A stretch of 64,000 bases of DNA, from positions 930,001-994,000 of the forward strand of contig NC_031479.1 of assembly GCF_000006565.2 (NCBI RefSeq), written 5' to 3'. This stretch comes from Toxoplasma gondii ME49 (Eukaryota > Apicomplexa > Conoidasida > Eucoccidiorida > Sarcocystidae). The first letter of the stretch is position 1; every line of letters starts with the position of its first letter. A program made the position numbers and the translations under genes. The notes under the pieces were generated by a model that saw only the letters and a list, made by a program, of their open reading frames with translations, had not been told where the DNA came from and made no database searches. Positions 26,501-40,800 of the stretch are shown piece by piece.

Positions 26501-29500
26501 GAGTCTCCAAGGCTCGCGCAGCCGCCTCCAACGCAGGAATCGCCGCCGCCAAGGCCTCGTCTGCGGACTGCTTCTCTCGCGCGATGACGACTTGGTCCTG
26601 AGAACGAAGCCGCCAAAATGCAGAAACGAGACGCGGAACTCGAAGCCTTCTCAGGATATGTTCACCAGGTTTTCCATCATGTCCACTGGAAGTACACAAA
26701 CGCTACGTGTCTATCTACCTACCTTCGCGTACACACATCTATACATCTACATACACAAATATACATAAATATATATATATTTATATGTATACAAATATGT
26801 GTGTGCGTTTGCATGTGCGTAGATGTGCCGATATTTGCTTGTGTGCGCTTGTATTTGTGTAGATAGGTGGAGTGCCGGAGACGCAGCACCGATGTGAGCT
26901 TGCTTTTCATTCAGAAGCATGTACATTTGAATTCACAAAGACATGTGCAGCGAGCAAACGTCAGGAGAGCCCACTTGCACAGCTGACAGTTTTCTGGGAC
27001 TGTGTGTCTCTCCCGCGTATCCGGTTTTTTCATCCCGTGTCTCTTCCCACCTCGGAGATCTGTTTCGCGGCGGCAGTGGCTTCTTCCTGGCGCTTGCTTG
27101 CTTTCGAACTTTTTTCTTCAATGTCGTTGATCAGGTTTTCGACGCTTCTGCGTCTTTCGTCGACGATGACTTTCTTCTCTGCTAACTCCTGATTCATCAC
27201 TTTCACCGCCTCGGTGGCCTGAAAAGGTAACAGGCAGGGCCACTCGCACACACGCACAACTTCGGAGACGCAAGACGCGCACAGATGCAAATCTAAGTGG
27301 ATGCATGCAACTCCACATATATATATTTATAGATATGCGTTTCAATCATTTACGGAAAAGCAGAAAATGTGGAAAACGACTATCAAAACAAAGAGGCGTT
27401 GATCCCATTCAACCCTCTCCAGGCGAGACTCCCAGAAATCCTGCCTTCCACCCTACTGGTTTCGTATCTTTCAACGCCTTTCAGCGTTTTCATCTCTCGT
27501 GTCGTTCTGCCGTCTGGTCCGCTCTTCTCTCTTCCCTCTTAAAAGTCCCCAGATGCTCGGCTTTCCGCCGCTTTCTCAGAATTCCTCTACTTCCCAGGGT
27601 CCGAATTGAGCTCCGAGGTCTGCAGCGTCTTCTCTCTTTTCAGCGAGCCATTCGGTCCTCATGCTTCCTTTTTGACCTCCTCCTTTCTCTCTCCTCTTCA
27701 CTCGTCTTCTGCCTTCTTTTCAGTCATCTTCTTCCCTGCTTCTTGTCTTCTCGCTTGTTTTCTCACGCTGGCCATCTTGGACAGTCCCCCTTCGAGGCGG
27801 TCGGCGAGAGTGTCGAGGTCTCTTCTCTTTGCGGCGAGGTTCCCGGCGTAGACGCGGATAAAATCGATGTAGTTCTGCGGAGTTACGAAAATTTTTCTGC
27901 CGGCTCTCCTCTCGAACTCGGGCGCGTAGCAGGTGGCCACGCTGAGGTGTGCGTCAACCATGAAGTCTTCGATGTCTTCGCGTGAGTGTTCGGGAAGAGT
28001 CTCGTCCCTGAGGAGACTCCGCGCAACTTCCTTGAGAGCCTCGCGAGGCCAGGCCATGAAGTAGTCGATGGTGGTGCAAGCGGTGAAGCCCGAGAAACTG
28101 CGGCACCTCGTCCGGAGAGCGTCGCCTGCCGGAGACATCGCCAAGACTACGTGCAGGTTCGCCCTCACCTGAGACATGGCGTAGGTCCACAGGCCGTCCT
28201 CGCGAATGCCTTTCTCGGCAGCCTTCTGACGAAGCTTCCCCGTCAGCGTCTCCTTGTCCTCCTCAGCAAACAAGGCAGGAACTGTGCCGATGGTCAGGAG
28301 GTTGTTGACGCTCTCGAGGAATCCCTCGTCGACGACGTCCGAGTCCGCAAACAGAAATGTGTGGGGCGTGACGGCCGCACCGCAGATCAGCGAGCGAAGA
28401 TCTTCTCGGAGCTCTGCCTCCGCGTAGTTCCGCGCGGAACTCAGGCGAAACAGCCTGTACCTGCAAGCGAACACAGAGAGAAACAAAGAGAACCTGGCAA
28501 GTGCAGAAGCCGACTCTGAAAGGGGAACTCTGAGGGCACGAGAAACGTCCGGAGGCGCCGCCGACAGACACCGCAAAGGAGAAGAGAAGGAAAGAGGCCG
28601 AGAGCGTGATCTCAGACGCGCGAAAAGGCGAGAGAGTCAAAGGAAGAAGATGAAACGGAGAGTGAGGAAGGAAAGAAGAAACCGGAGGGTGGAGAAAGAA
28701 AGAGAAGAACAGAATCGATCCAAAAAAGTAAACAGCGTCGACAGAGAGAGTCAACGCGGCGAGCGACAGAAACCGGTTTTAAGAAGACGAAAGAGAGAAG
28801 AGACGCAAAAGATCAACTCGGAACTACAAGGGCACATGTACATCCGTAGACACCCCAGATCTCTAGATACACGAACACCAACTTATTGTTTTTTGCATGC
28901 GTCTCTGTGTGTAAGAAGCCTCTTGCGGATGTGGCGCTGCTCCCTCGTACCCAGCGATGTGCGTAGCCAGCTGTGTTAGGCTCCTCTTCCCGGAGCCACC
29001 AGTGCCGATCAGGAGCGCGTGACCCCGGCCCATTCGAAGAACTCTGTGGATGCGGACGATATGGGATATTGCGTCTTCAAACATGACGTTTTGAAGGCGA
29101 CAGCTGTTCTCCTCGTTGTAGCTTTCTACGAGCTCTTCCAGCGTTTTCCGTAGAGCTGCTACATCGCTGAGGTCTTCGTACGTTCTCTCCTGAAGACGAG
29201 AGGGAAGCACGAGAAAAAACGAAGGCAGAGACTGTGAACTGCACACTGGACGAAGGAGCTTCTGCAGGTAAGTTGGCTGTCGCCATCCCGCCGGCGTCTC
29301 CCTCCTTTGGAAGGTCTGAGGCCTCTTTCCTCCCTTCGGACCTTTCCTCTGTTTCGCCGGCACCTTTCCTTTTGTTATGTACGGTCGCTTGCTGTTACAG
29401 CTGCTGTCTCTCTCGCTGGGTCTACCGGCGTGTCTCTTGCTCTCGCTTTCTCTATTGGGGTATCTCCCGCTGTCCGTCGTTGCCTCTACCTATGTGCCTC

Positions 29501-31660
29501 TGTTTCGCTTCCCCTCCCTCTCTCTACCTTCTTTCCTTGCCCTCTCATTACCTCTCGATCTTGCCCTCTCCCTCTCCCTTTCTTGCCCTCTCTCTCCATC
29601 TCTCTGTCTCTTTTTTCTCTTTGCAGCTTTTGACCTCTGTGGCGGAGTTGTCGCCTGAAAGATGACGCGTGTCAACGGCTGTTCGGAAGTCGCCCCAGAA
29701 GATCGGATTTCTCGCCGCATTCTCCGCCTCGTCTGGAAAACAGTCTCTCAGGATCCTCCCCACAAGCTCCTCGTCGACGATTGTGCGCTCCTCCGCCTCC
29801 AACAGCCGGTCCTGAAACACACGGAGACATTCGTGTCTGCAGGGCAGAGACGCAAAACGCAGCAGAGCCCTGTTCCGCGGAACGGTCGGCGCTCCGAACT
29901 CTTTCTCGCAGAGATCCGGAAGAAAAACGAACACAGTGGTGCGGTCTACTCTGTCGCGTGGAGGTCTACGTCTTTGCCTACTCTTGCGAGAGCAGAACGG
30001 ACTAAGCCATACGTCCAGAGAGAGGTAAACCACACAGCGTCTCTCCCTTGTCGAAGAGGAAACAGAAAGCGATTCTCTGGACTCGAGAGACTCTTACAAA
30101 GACCTTAGGGGCTCCGGTTGTTTCTTGTTCAGTTCCTCCCTCGGCTTGTTTCTTGTTTCAGCAAGGAAGGTGGTCGAGACTCTTCTTGTTATCCGTCCAC
30201 GTTCCCTCTCTTTTCCCTCTCACGACTTCTTTTTCTCCTGTTTCGCTCTTCTCTTTCGTCGCTGCCGCAAACTCACCTCCAGAGGCGGACGAGGGATTTG
30301 CCATCTCCAACCGCCTCAGGCTTCGCTTGCCAAAGACCCTGGTAAACGCGCGAAAGATCTCTCAGGTTGAAAATGTAGTGAAACTTCGTAGGCGTCCGAG
30401 GAAAGTGAGACACCACGCCTTCGTACACCCGAAGGCTGGCCGCCGGCAGAGCCTCCGCCACTTTCTGGAACAGCAAACCGAAGGACAAGGCGCAGAAACT
30501 CCCGAGTGTGCGTAGACACGAAAGCGATAGGAAGAAGGAAAGTGAAGAAGAGAGAGACAAAGAAACCGAAGAAGCAGACCACACAAGGTGATGGCAAAGA
30601 AAGACGAAGAACAGAGATAGCGTGAAAGCCGACTTCATGAACAGAGGAACGAAGGCAAAGAAAAGCAAGGAACTGATGTACAAGGAAGCAGGCAAAGAAC
30701 GATGAAGTAACAGGCACGAGGTGGAGTTTGACCTCGAGAGAAAACCTCGTCTGAACGGAGTTTCATCATTCGCGCCGCCTCCGCATTCCTGCCGTCGTTT
30801 TGACTGCCATCCTGCCTCCAAGATTCGAACAGAAAGAAGCGCTAACGCGGCCCTCACTTCCTACTTCGGCGAATAGTGAAAACTGACTTGAGCAACCAGC
30901 CGCTAGACCTAAGCAGCTGGCCATCGTCAGACTGCATTTCAGCAGCTACAAATGAAAGTATAGCTAAGCATGCACATAGACAGGTAGATATAAGATCGAT
31001 GTATGGTTGGAGAGAGAGGTCGTCGTTGCAGAAGGCGTGCTTGCATGCAGTTTGAAGCCGCTTCGGAGGGCACCTTTTTCTGGGAGTTCGAGCGCCGGCT
31101 CTGGCCGCCTCGGTTTACCTGCACGGTCTCTGGAAAGTCAGAGAATTTGTGAGCTACGATGGAAGAATAGATGCGGTGGACGGACGCCCGAGAAGGGAAC
31201 GTGATGTAGAAGCAGGAGAAACGAGAGATAACTCGAGGATCGACGCGGTTTGCGCCTGCTCCAGGTGGATTCGTCGCCGCCAAGAAAGAGATATCTTTCA
31301 ACACAATTTCCTCCAAGTCGCCGCCTCGTTCGTACATGCTCATGCGTTCCATCACAAACTTCAGGAGCGCGAGCGGTTGTTGAGTACCGTACATGTCCAC
31401 CTGCAGTCAGAGAGAGGCGGAGAGAGACCGAGGCCGAAAGCCGCGAAACGAGAAGAAAGTAAAAAGCGTTTTGTCGGCACGCAGCGACTGCAGATGTCTC
31501 TGTTGTTCATATGCAAATGGAATAGCCCAAAGCGGACGCTGTGTCTGCACGATACACGTTTCTGCACTTTTACATCCAGAGAAAGTGGTGGCGACATGGA
31601 CATTTCTCCCTAAATGTTTACATCAATATATATATATATATATATATATACATATGCACA

Positions 31661-31707
<47 letters not shown>

Positions 31708-32837
31708 GTGACAGTCCTGTGTATACAATAATACATGTCTGTTTGTGTGTATATTTGTATGTGCACACAAATGAAGAATTTTATGGGTGTGACAGGCGTT
31801 TCTCTGGTGTGTTGCATTCGCAGTTTGGAGGCTTTGCCCGAGTGCTTCTCTCACCTTGGGCATGCTCAAATCGTCGATGAAAAGTTTGAGCAGTTTCCCA
31901 GAAGGTGGTCCGAAGATCCGTCCTGTGCGCTTGTCGACGCTCTCCTCGATGGTGCGCTGGAGGTCGAGAGAGGTCGTGCGGCTGGAGAGGTTGATTTGCA
32001 CATGCAGATATTTTTGCGTGTCCAGTGAGGCCAACCAGTTCTGGATCTGGACCGACTTGGCAGTTCCTGTGGCCACAGAAAAAGACAGGAGAGAAGGAAC
32101 TGGAGATCAAGAGACAACTCGCAGGCACACACAGAGAAAGCAGCGCAAACAAGAGCGAACGGAGAAGACGGAGGAGCAGGCGCTGCGAAACGCGATCTAC
32201 AGGAAGCGCAAGACAACGCTGAAATTGCGGAGAGCGCCAGAACCATGAAGAGCGGAGGCGTGCGAAGAAGAAAGCAGAAAGTCGGGACAGGCAGAAAAAA
32301 GAAAGAAACACACGGAAAGTGATCCTTCAGGAAGAACAAGCTGCTCTTTCCACGGTTCTCCGTACTGCTGGCTTTCTGGACTTTGGGTTTCGACCTCGAA
32401 ATCTTTTTCACCGGAAGCAAGATCGAGTGTGTCAGCACCGCTTCGACGTCTGGCCGTCTTTCGGTGGAGCTTGCAACGCAAGTCACCTGTCTGTCATCGC
32501 AGTCTGTTCGAGAGATTGAGCGTCAGATCCAACGGCTGTTCTCACCAGAGTCGCCGACGAAAAGGACAGGGAGCGACTGGCGGCCGAAGCCGTCCAGCAG
32601 CGTCGCGTATCTCTCTGTGTCCATCGTAGGCACGAAGATCGTCGTAAACTCCACATCGGTAGGCGGGCTGTAAGGCTTGACCTAGACACGCGCCACTCAG
32701 CAGAAACGAGAAAAGAAGCTCGTGCAACTCAGAAGAACGGCGGGAAAAACGTGCACTCCAGTTAACGCGGAAAATCTGGAGACAATCCAGTCCACAGCGT
32801 CCGCGATACTGATGCGTTCGTCCATGTACACATTTAC

Positions 32838-32875
<38 letters not shown>

Positions 32876-32949
32876 TACATATATATGTAGATATGTATAT
32901 GTATATATAAATATAAATATATACATGTATACATATATATATATATATA

Positions 32950-32981
<32 letters not shown>

Positions 32982-34003
32982 CGACTATATACATATATGC
33001 ATGTGGATAGCGATGGACGTAGATCGAGGGAAAGCTATAGGCATCTAGTGAAAAACGATTCACCAGATAGAGAGAGGGAGGGCTAGAGACAGCTGACGTT
33101 GTTCATGCGTAAAGACGGTGGTTTGTTGGCTACCTGAGATTCCCATGCAAGCCACTTTCCGCTGGCTACATCGTACGTGCAGTCGAAGAGGCTCTCTCTG
33201 GGAAGCGCCTTGTTCGCGATTTTTCTGAGGAACGAATCAAATCTGGCCCACTCTTCTCCAGCGAGAGCGACCCCGAAGGACCAAGTGAGAGCGAAGAGAA
33301 ACACGCTTTCTAGGCGATCTGGAGCCAGGCTGTGGATCGCATCTTCTGGGAGAACGATGTCAATCACGTGACACAGTTGCTGGACCTAACGAAATCAGAC
33401 GACACCGCGAAAGCAAAAGAGAGACAAGGTTTAGAAGAGCACGTTCCGGTCTCCATTCCGATGTCTATATGTCTGCCTGCATTTATTACGCCTATGGATG
33501 TACATATGTACCAGTTTATCTGCCTAGATCTGCATATATATACGTATACCTTTGCACACGCGCGGCCATGTGTAGATAGCTAGATACGATTTACAGATAG
33601 ATACATAGATAAATAGATCTACAGATAGATAGATAGCTAGCTAGGCATAGATATAGATATAGACAGAGATGTATACGTATGTTTCGATGTTTGTACATAA
33701 AGCAGCATGTATATTGCTACAGACAGGTATTTGTATCGTCACCAATCCGCGTCTGCGGTAATGCCACTGGCGTTCGTCTCGGACTTTCCTGTATGCCTCC
33801 CGTTTGACGTAGGAACGCGAAGGAAGTGCATCTGCGCATGCTGTCGATAATCCGTGAGTCTCTGTCGGTGCCTTCTTTGCAGATAATGCGAGCATGAATA
33901 GAGAGCTGGATCTCACTGTATACGTATACGCATCCCTCTCTGTACATCTATGCATCACCATTCATATCTAGATACATACATATATAGATATATATATATA
34001 TAT

Positions 34004-34034
<31 letters not shown>

Positions 34035-37000
34035 CGTAGAGAGAGCCAGCGGACGACAAGGAGGCGAGGCATGCATACAGGATGAAATGAATTCCCCAAA
34101 TCTAGATCAACACACGTGAGTTTGTCGAGACCATACAGGACTATCTTTGTACCTGTATTCACACCTATGCACGAATATCGTCGAAATCGTGACTGAAGTC
34201 GAGATTCGCCCCTTACAAGATTGAGGTCTGTTCGTGGGATGGCGAGGCTGGGAGCGGCTCCGAGGTCGTCAGTTCGCTTTTGCTTGAAGCAAAAGTCGAT
34301 GCATGCAGGTATGTATTTGTCGAACAGGTAGTCGAGCGTCTCGGCGGTCGCTTCCGAGTTCTTGACGCGGACCCACTTGTCAAAGAAAGGTCCGACACCC
34401 AAGTTTCTGGGATCGACGTAGACCATGCCGCAGCGGGAAATGGTTGCCGGCGACGCATACTGGAGATCGTCGACTTCGAAAAGCAGTGCGCAGTGTTTTT
34501 CCAAACGAATTCGCTCGCCATTGGACAGAGTCAAAAGGCGATTGTCGTCCATCACAGAGTTCATATTCTCCACCCACACGGCGTCCACGTCCCCATCAAA
34601 CACCACGTAGCGCCGTTCGCTCTTCCCTGCATGCAGCGGCTGGTTGACGTCGCGGAAAATCTTCGACAGCAATCCGTCGGTCCAATCTCGAGACACAGGG
34701 TCTGCACGGAGACGCGCATTGAGAAGGAACAAGAAAAACCTCAACGCGAAAGGCAGATTCTGGAGCGGCGGATCTCAAACGACGATAGACACCCCGCGAC
34801 GCAGCTGAAAGAGAGCAGACGGGAAATCCTGAAGTGCGAGACGTGCACGCATATCCAGTCGATAAAAAAAGGTCGCGGGCTCGAGAAGGAAACCAAAGCG
34901 CGTTCGTGACCAGGGCAGTATGGCGGGGACGTGTATGTTGAAACGCCCGCGCCTGGGGCGCCTGACCGCCGCATGTCAATGAGTAAAAGCATCGTTTGAA
35001 GTCCTGACGCGTATATAGTGCATGTCGCTTTTAGTCTAAAACTCCACACAGAAGCAGTCATGGAGACAAAGAAGCCAAGAGATACGCAGGCACGAGTTCC
35101 ATACAAAACAGCATGCATCCACGTTCAACAGCAGCTGGTGCAAAAGCGCATGCAGAGACATCTAGTCCTTCTACTCCACATCCAGAGGTACATGTGCATA
35201 CATTTTTTCACTTGCATGCGCATGCATAAATGGAGGTCGTGATACAGCACGTGATGCACCGGTAGATTCCCGGACACCCGACAAGCGAGAGGAAGTTGCT
35301 GGAGCAGCACATGCGTTTTTGAAGAGGAGCAACTACGCCGCACAAAGGAAAGCGGAGAATCAGGTCCACACGCAACTCAGTGTGAGAAGAGAACAAAGAG
35401 CGTCTACGACAGTGTTTTTTTTTCGTTCCCTTTCGCCTAGCTTGAAACAAATGTCCACCCCGTGAGAGACCTTGCGTGCCTCACCGAGGACTCCGTAGAG
35501 TTCATTGGTGCTTTGCGCCTTGGGATTCATAACAAACAATTTGACAACTCTATCGAAAGCCGCCTTCTGCGCAGCGGCGAGCGTGTGGATAATCACCGTT
35601 TTGCCGCCGCCTGTCGGACCCACGAGCATCGTCGCATGTCGGCTCTCCATCGTTTCATACAGTTGAATCACCTTGTTCACTTGCAGATCGAACAAGTCCG
35701 CGTATTTGGAGCGAAATCCCTTGGAAGTGAGTTCCTGGCAGGAACCGGAAGCAGAAAGAACCGCCAAGTGGAGCCGGTCCGCCAGTATAGGGCAAACGGG
35801 AAAGACCGGGAGCCAAACACAGGAACTGCGACAAGAAGTGGATGGGCAGATGTGCGGTGACGTGACTCCCTCGCACTCGAACCAGCCGGGATGCAGAGAG
35901 ACAACCAGAACGATCGAGGCAGGCAGACACAGTCGACGAGAGACGCAGAAGAAGAAAGGAAAGACGAAGAAGAAGGACGAGAAGGAGAAAGGAAAAGAAA
36001 AGAAGAAGTGGGTACGTGTAGGTCACCACGGAGCGAGAAAGATATCATCTCGAACACCAGACGTGGACCACCATGAGACGTACAGTACCGATGTGAAGAA
36101 TAAAACAACTTCCACGTATGTCCAAGAACCAAGGCGATGGCTTCATCTACTTCTTTGTGTGTCTATGCGTTAGTGTGTGACTCTTGTGTTGCCGACGCAA
36201 CTGTTTTGCTCTCCAGAGCCGCCCCGCAAATCGCCCCAGAAACGCAGCTCATCCGTTCAAGCAACTCGTAGGGAAGGTTCGCTGTCTGATGAACCTCTTC
36301 GCTCGGTTTCTCGCTCCACGAATTGGCGGGCATTTTAGATCTCACCTCCTCGACTGCCTGCTTCAGCTGGCTGTTTCCGCCCTGCGGACACTCGAGGCCG
36401 GGGAAGAGGTCTCCGAGGAGGCCGAGGAAGAGCGGGACGTCTTGTTTGACGAGCTTCGGAATGTTCATGTCGCGCAGAGCTCGCATGAGGATCACTTCTT
36501 CTGGCAACTCGGGACTCGCGCTCCGAAACGCGCCGGCCGTGACGAGAGCCGCCTTCAAGGCGCGAAGGGCGAAGTCGTAAAAGTGCTGAAAGAAAACTCC
36601 AGAACCGCTGCTTTGTTGGGGTATGTGTCTTGGCGTTTCAGAGAAATCGCGCGAACCATGTATAACGTATTCGATTCATCGAACAACAGAGAAGCCTCAG
36701 CTGGTTGGTTCTGCGAGGAATCAAGCACTTCGAGTCCACTGAAAGAGAGCGGAGAAGTGAAAGTGCTTAGGGTCTACCATTCCAATGAGACAACGCATTA
36801 TGAAAAGGAGTTCCCAGCTTCCTATGAGCAATATTTTTTCCTAAAGAGTATATACTACGACTGGGAGCTGGAAGGTTTACGGCTCTCTTTCATGCGTCCC
36901 TTTGCTGAAGAAGGAAAATCCCGCGGAGTCGGTTGAAGCACCTCACTTCTACGACAGTCTCACCCAGTATGGAGCAAAGATGCTGGGTGCCTCAAGGCGA

Positions 37001-37833
37001 ATTGCGTGTGCTCCTATGCAGACCGAGACTCTTTGAAATAGAAGAAAAGATTTCAATTATGAGTGCCAGGTGGAGGTTTCGACAGGACGGTCGCGTGTCA
37101 CGCCATTCCTTCTGTTTTAGATTTCCGGTATTCCTATTGCGCTTCTGCATTTTCCTTCAAGTCTAGGAAAACCTCAACCCCGACAAGAAGAGTGCTAACA
37201 ACAGTTTGAGAAAGGAGTACACGGTTGCATATCCTCTCGCATTTTCTCTGCAAAAACAGCCTCTTCTTTCTTTGCTCGCCGCACTTGCTTCGACAGTTGC
37301 GCCTTCGCCAGGGTGTACAGAACTGTCATTTTTCGGGCAAGAGCTCGAGCCTGGACAAATCCCTCGGAAATGAGCATGTTCTCGCAGATCATAACGAGGT
37401 CAGGGACAATCATCGTGACGGGTCTGAACAGCGCCTTCAAGTTATCGGGAAGTTCCGACCTATAAAGACGCGAAACGTGCACACATGAAGACACTCTGTC
37501 GCCGCATCAAAGAGGGAAGAGGGGTACCACAAGTCTCAAGAGACACTCGACAACCTTGGGGTGTGTACGGCCGCAGTCCTGCACTTCTTCGACGGGAACT
37601 CAAGTCTCGTCTTACAAATGGAATAACGCTCCACTCACCACTCCCAGGTTTACATCCATAAACACTACAGGCTCTGCCAACAACCGAATCATGTATCTAC
37701 CGGGCTACACATGCATTTGTGCATATGGGGGAGATAGTTTTTTTCTACACCTACGTATTTATGTGAAAATTTACTTTTACTTATAGTGATACAGCTACAT
37801 ATTTCTATATTTGTAATTATCCTGGTAAACATA

Positions 37834-37875
<42 letters not shown>

Positions 37876-40800
37876 CATTTATATGAACCCCTCACAGCTC
37901 ATATATATATATATATATATACATATGCATATGTATATTCAGCTACATAAATATGCTTGTAGTGTTTCTAAGATAGCTGGGACCTTTTTCATGGAGCTGC
38001 TCGAGCTTGACGAGTGAGCAATGCTACGAAAAGAGAAATCTTTTTAGGCGCGCGTCGTCGCGCTGCTCTTGTGGGTGCTCACCTCCCGGCGTAGCCAGGA
38101 TTCATCGTGACAAAGATGCCAATTGTGGGGACGAGCGCGAGACTCTTTCCGAGCAACTCGATCGAAGTTCGCGCCTGGTGCAGGCCCATTTGGATCGTCC
38201 GAATTTGCTCCGTCACAACTGAAAGGACTTCTGGGTTGATTCTGTTGAACTCGTCAAAGCATCCCCAGAAACCTGACAAGACGCGAGCGCAGCAACACCT
38301 GCCAGAATAAGGAGTTGCTTTTGGCGCTGCGCAATATGCTAAAAACGACCATCCAAGCTCGATACACAGTGGTGTTACTAAGGCGAACGATATGTTGAAC
38401 TCGGCCGCAAGCTCCAAGAGACACAAATCTATATATATATATATATATATAGGTATACAAATATATACATGCATCGTTATATATATATATATATAAGTAC
38501 ACTATGCAGTTGGATAGGCCGGTCTGTTTCTATATCTCAACAGGGAAACGTGCAGTGACTTGAAGGTGCCCCCTTATGTAGGTCAGCAGCTGTAAATATG
38601 GATAAAATTCACTGTAGACAAAGCTCTCTACAGGGGGTCAGAACTGGCTCTGGAGAGACAGAACTGGCTGTCGAGAGACGGTATCTCTCTATCCTTTGCT
38701 GTGCGTCCCCCGGCTCGCGTCTGTCTGTCGGGATCCTGAATCTGCGGTCTGCTTGCGGACCTGTTTGGACCAGTCCGGAGAAAATGGTGCCCATCGCCTT
38801 ATAGTCCAGGCCGTCTCCGCAGTTCTGGACGACGCAGCGAATGGCGAGAGATTTCGCCAGGTCTTTGACAGTTTCTGTTTTTCCAGTTCCTGCCGGTCCT
38901 GCGGGTGCGCCGCCGAGATGAAAACTCAGCGCCGTGGTGAGTGTCATGACACAGCGATCCGTCAGAGGAGTGATGACCAGGCGCCCATTCAGGCCCTCGT
39001 ATTCATACGAGTATCTGGAGGCAACAGAGGAGAAGAAAGGAGCGACAACGCAGAGGAAGCTGCAGAGAAGAAACGAGGTGGCGATAGGACTCGAAGAAGA
39101 AAAGGTCGCGGAGAGCAGGGTGAGAAGAGATGGGAGGCACATGCACAAAGAATCGAGAAGAAAAGAGAGGCCACAGAGGATACAGACGACCACAGATCAC
39201 GGTGACAGGCAGGAACGGGAGAGAAATACAACGAGCGAAAAGATGAGAAACACAAGCACAAGCGAAAACCGAGAGAACGAGAAGGGAGAGAATACAAGTG
39301 ACGAAAGGGTGAGGATAGCAGGGCGAGAATCGCAAGGGAAGAAGAAGAGGTTACACATGCGACAGAGGGGCGGGACGGAGGAAAGAGAAGCGATTTGGGA
39401 AGGAACCGCAGGATGAGAATAGAAGACATAGAAAAGAGCAGCTGTGTTTCCTTGCTGGCTCGTGAGATCGAAACGGGAGAGTGAGAAGCAGCGGAAACAC
39501 GGCAAAGCATGATGTCAACCAAGCAGGGATATCAAAGTGAAAGGGGGATGGGGGCGGTAGACTGGGATAAAGCAACCTGCTGCTTGACAAATCTGCGAGA
39601 TCCGGACTTTTCACCACACTCTTGTTGTCGTTCTACACAACAGTCTCGCGTAATCTAATGCAAAGGGGAGAAATACGAAGGAATGCAAGTGATACGTGGC
39701 TCTCTCCCTCCACGCCTCCGCTGCCTCCGGCACCTACAGATTTAACCATCTTGATCACAAAGTACAGCTTCCACAGATCTCAGCTCTGCATGCTGCGACC
39801 TACCCAAATTCGCCAGCACACTGCCGGACTGCGATGTCGTCGGCTTCCTTTTCCCAGTAGAAACGCAGCTGGCTTTCCCACTCGAACTCTCGCGGGTTGA
39901 AAATCGCGTCTCGCACGAACCTGAAGATAAACATCCTGACCCTCTTTGCATGCGCTTAATTCATTTGGGCTTGTATGAATATACCTACACAGACACATCT
40001 GTAGGTATGCATATACATATACATATGCCTATACATATACATATATATATATACATATATATGAGGATGTGTATGGATATGTGCATTTATATGTGTGTCT
40101 TTGTTTGCGTTGATGGATTTGTATATGCACTTGAGGTAGACAGTGTAAACGTTGTAGTTCTACAGAAGCATATGCTTGCGAGTCGAACGGAGAGACCTAT
40201 CCACGGCACCGGTCTACAGGGTGAGCGACGAACGCCGCATCTCCGTGCTCAGACCATATGTGCGAAAGGTGTATTTTCATAGGCCGATCAACTCTCTTCG
40301 TGTGTCGACATCTCGACTGGGATCCCAGGACGTTTCTGCCTGTGGGTGTGTGAGAGCAGCGCCAACCTCGTTTTCCGTTTACTTTGTCTACCTGTCGACC
40401 AAGTCTCGGGCGTGGACGTCGAGAATTATTAATGTGTTGACTTTTCTGCGTGCTCGCGGGTCCAGGGGCTGCCTGACCAACTCGATCAAGTCTTTCAGCT
40501 GAAGACAGAGAAGTCGAACGCGAAGTGAAAAACCAAGAAGTAAGCAAGACTTCAACCGGGAAAGAAAAGAGCGGTCGAACGTGAAAACGCATTCCTGAGA
40601 GAATGGTGCCCTCTCTCTTCAGAGGACTCTGTCTCGCGCCCCCTACCCTGAAGCAGAGCTGTCTCGCTCTCTGTTTCTTCAGTGCTCGCGTTTCTGCATT
40701 ATGTTCCTGTATCCTTCTTTCGGCGGTTTCTTCGCATTAAGTGGCACTTGCTCCCCAGTGTCTCACCTGCTGCGTTTGCTTTGCAGCTTCTTCTTTCAGC

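Larger units (their letters stand above)
36346..39920 (-). other. Dynein exons 31-35: AAA1, main ATPase site
   Basis: Exons: 39804-39920, 38761-39014, 38083-38272, 37285-37459, 36346-36585 (about residues 1888-2213). Exon 32 carries [14 protein letters not shown] and the Walker [11 protein letters not shown]; the join of exons 32 and 33 creates the start of [12 protein letters not shown], where CFDEFN is the Walker [13 protein letters not shown] is the sensor I region and [14 protein letters not shown] follows. All catalytic residues that can be recognised are intact, so this should be an active motor. Confidence 0.95.

Noticed and set aside
27305..28519. Long + strand open frames opposite the dynein AAA4 exon
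   Set aside because: They are antisense shadows of the 694-base exon 45; translation shows no independent domain.
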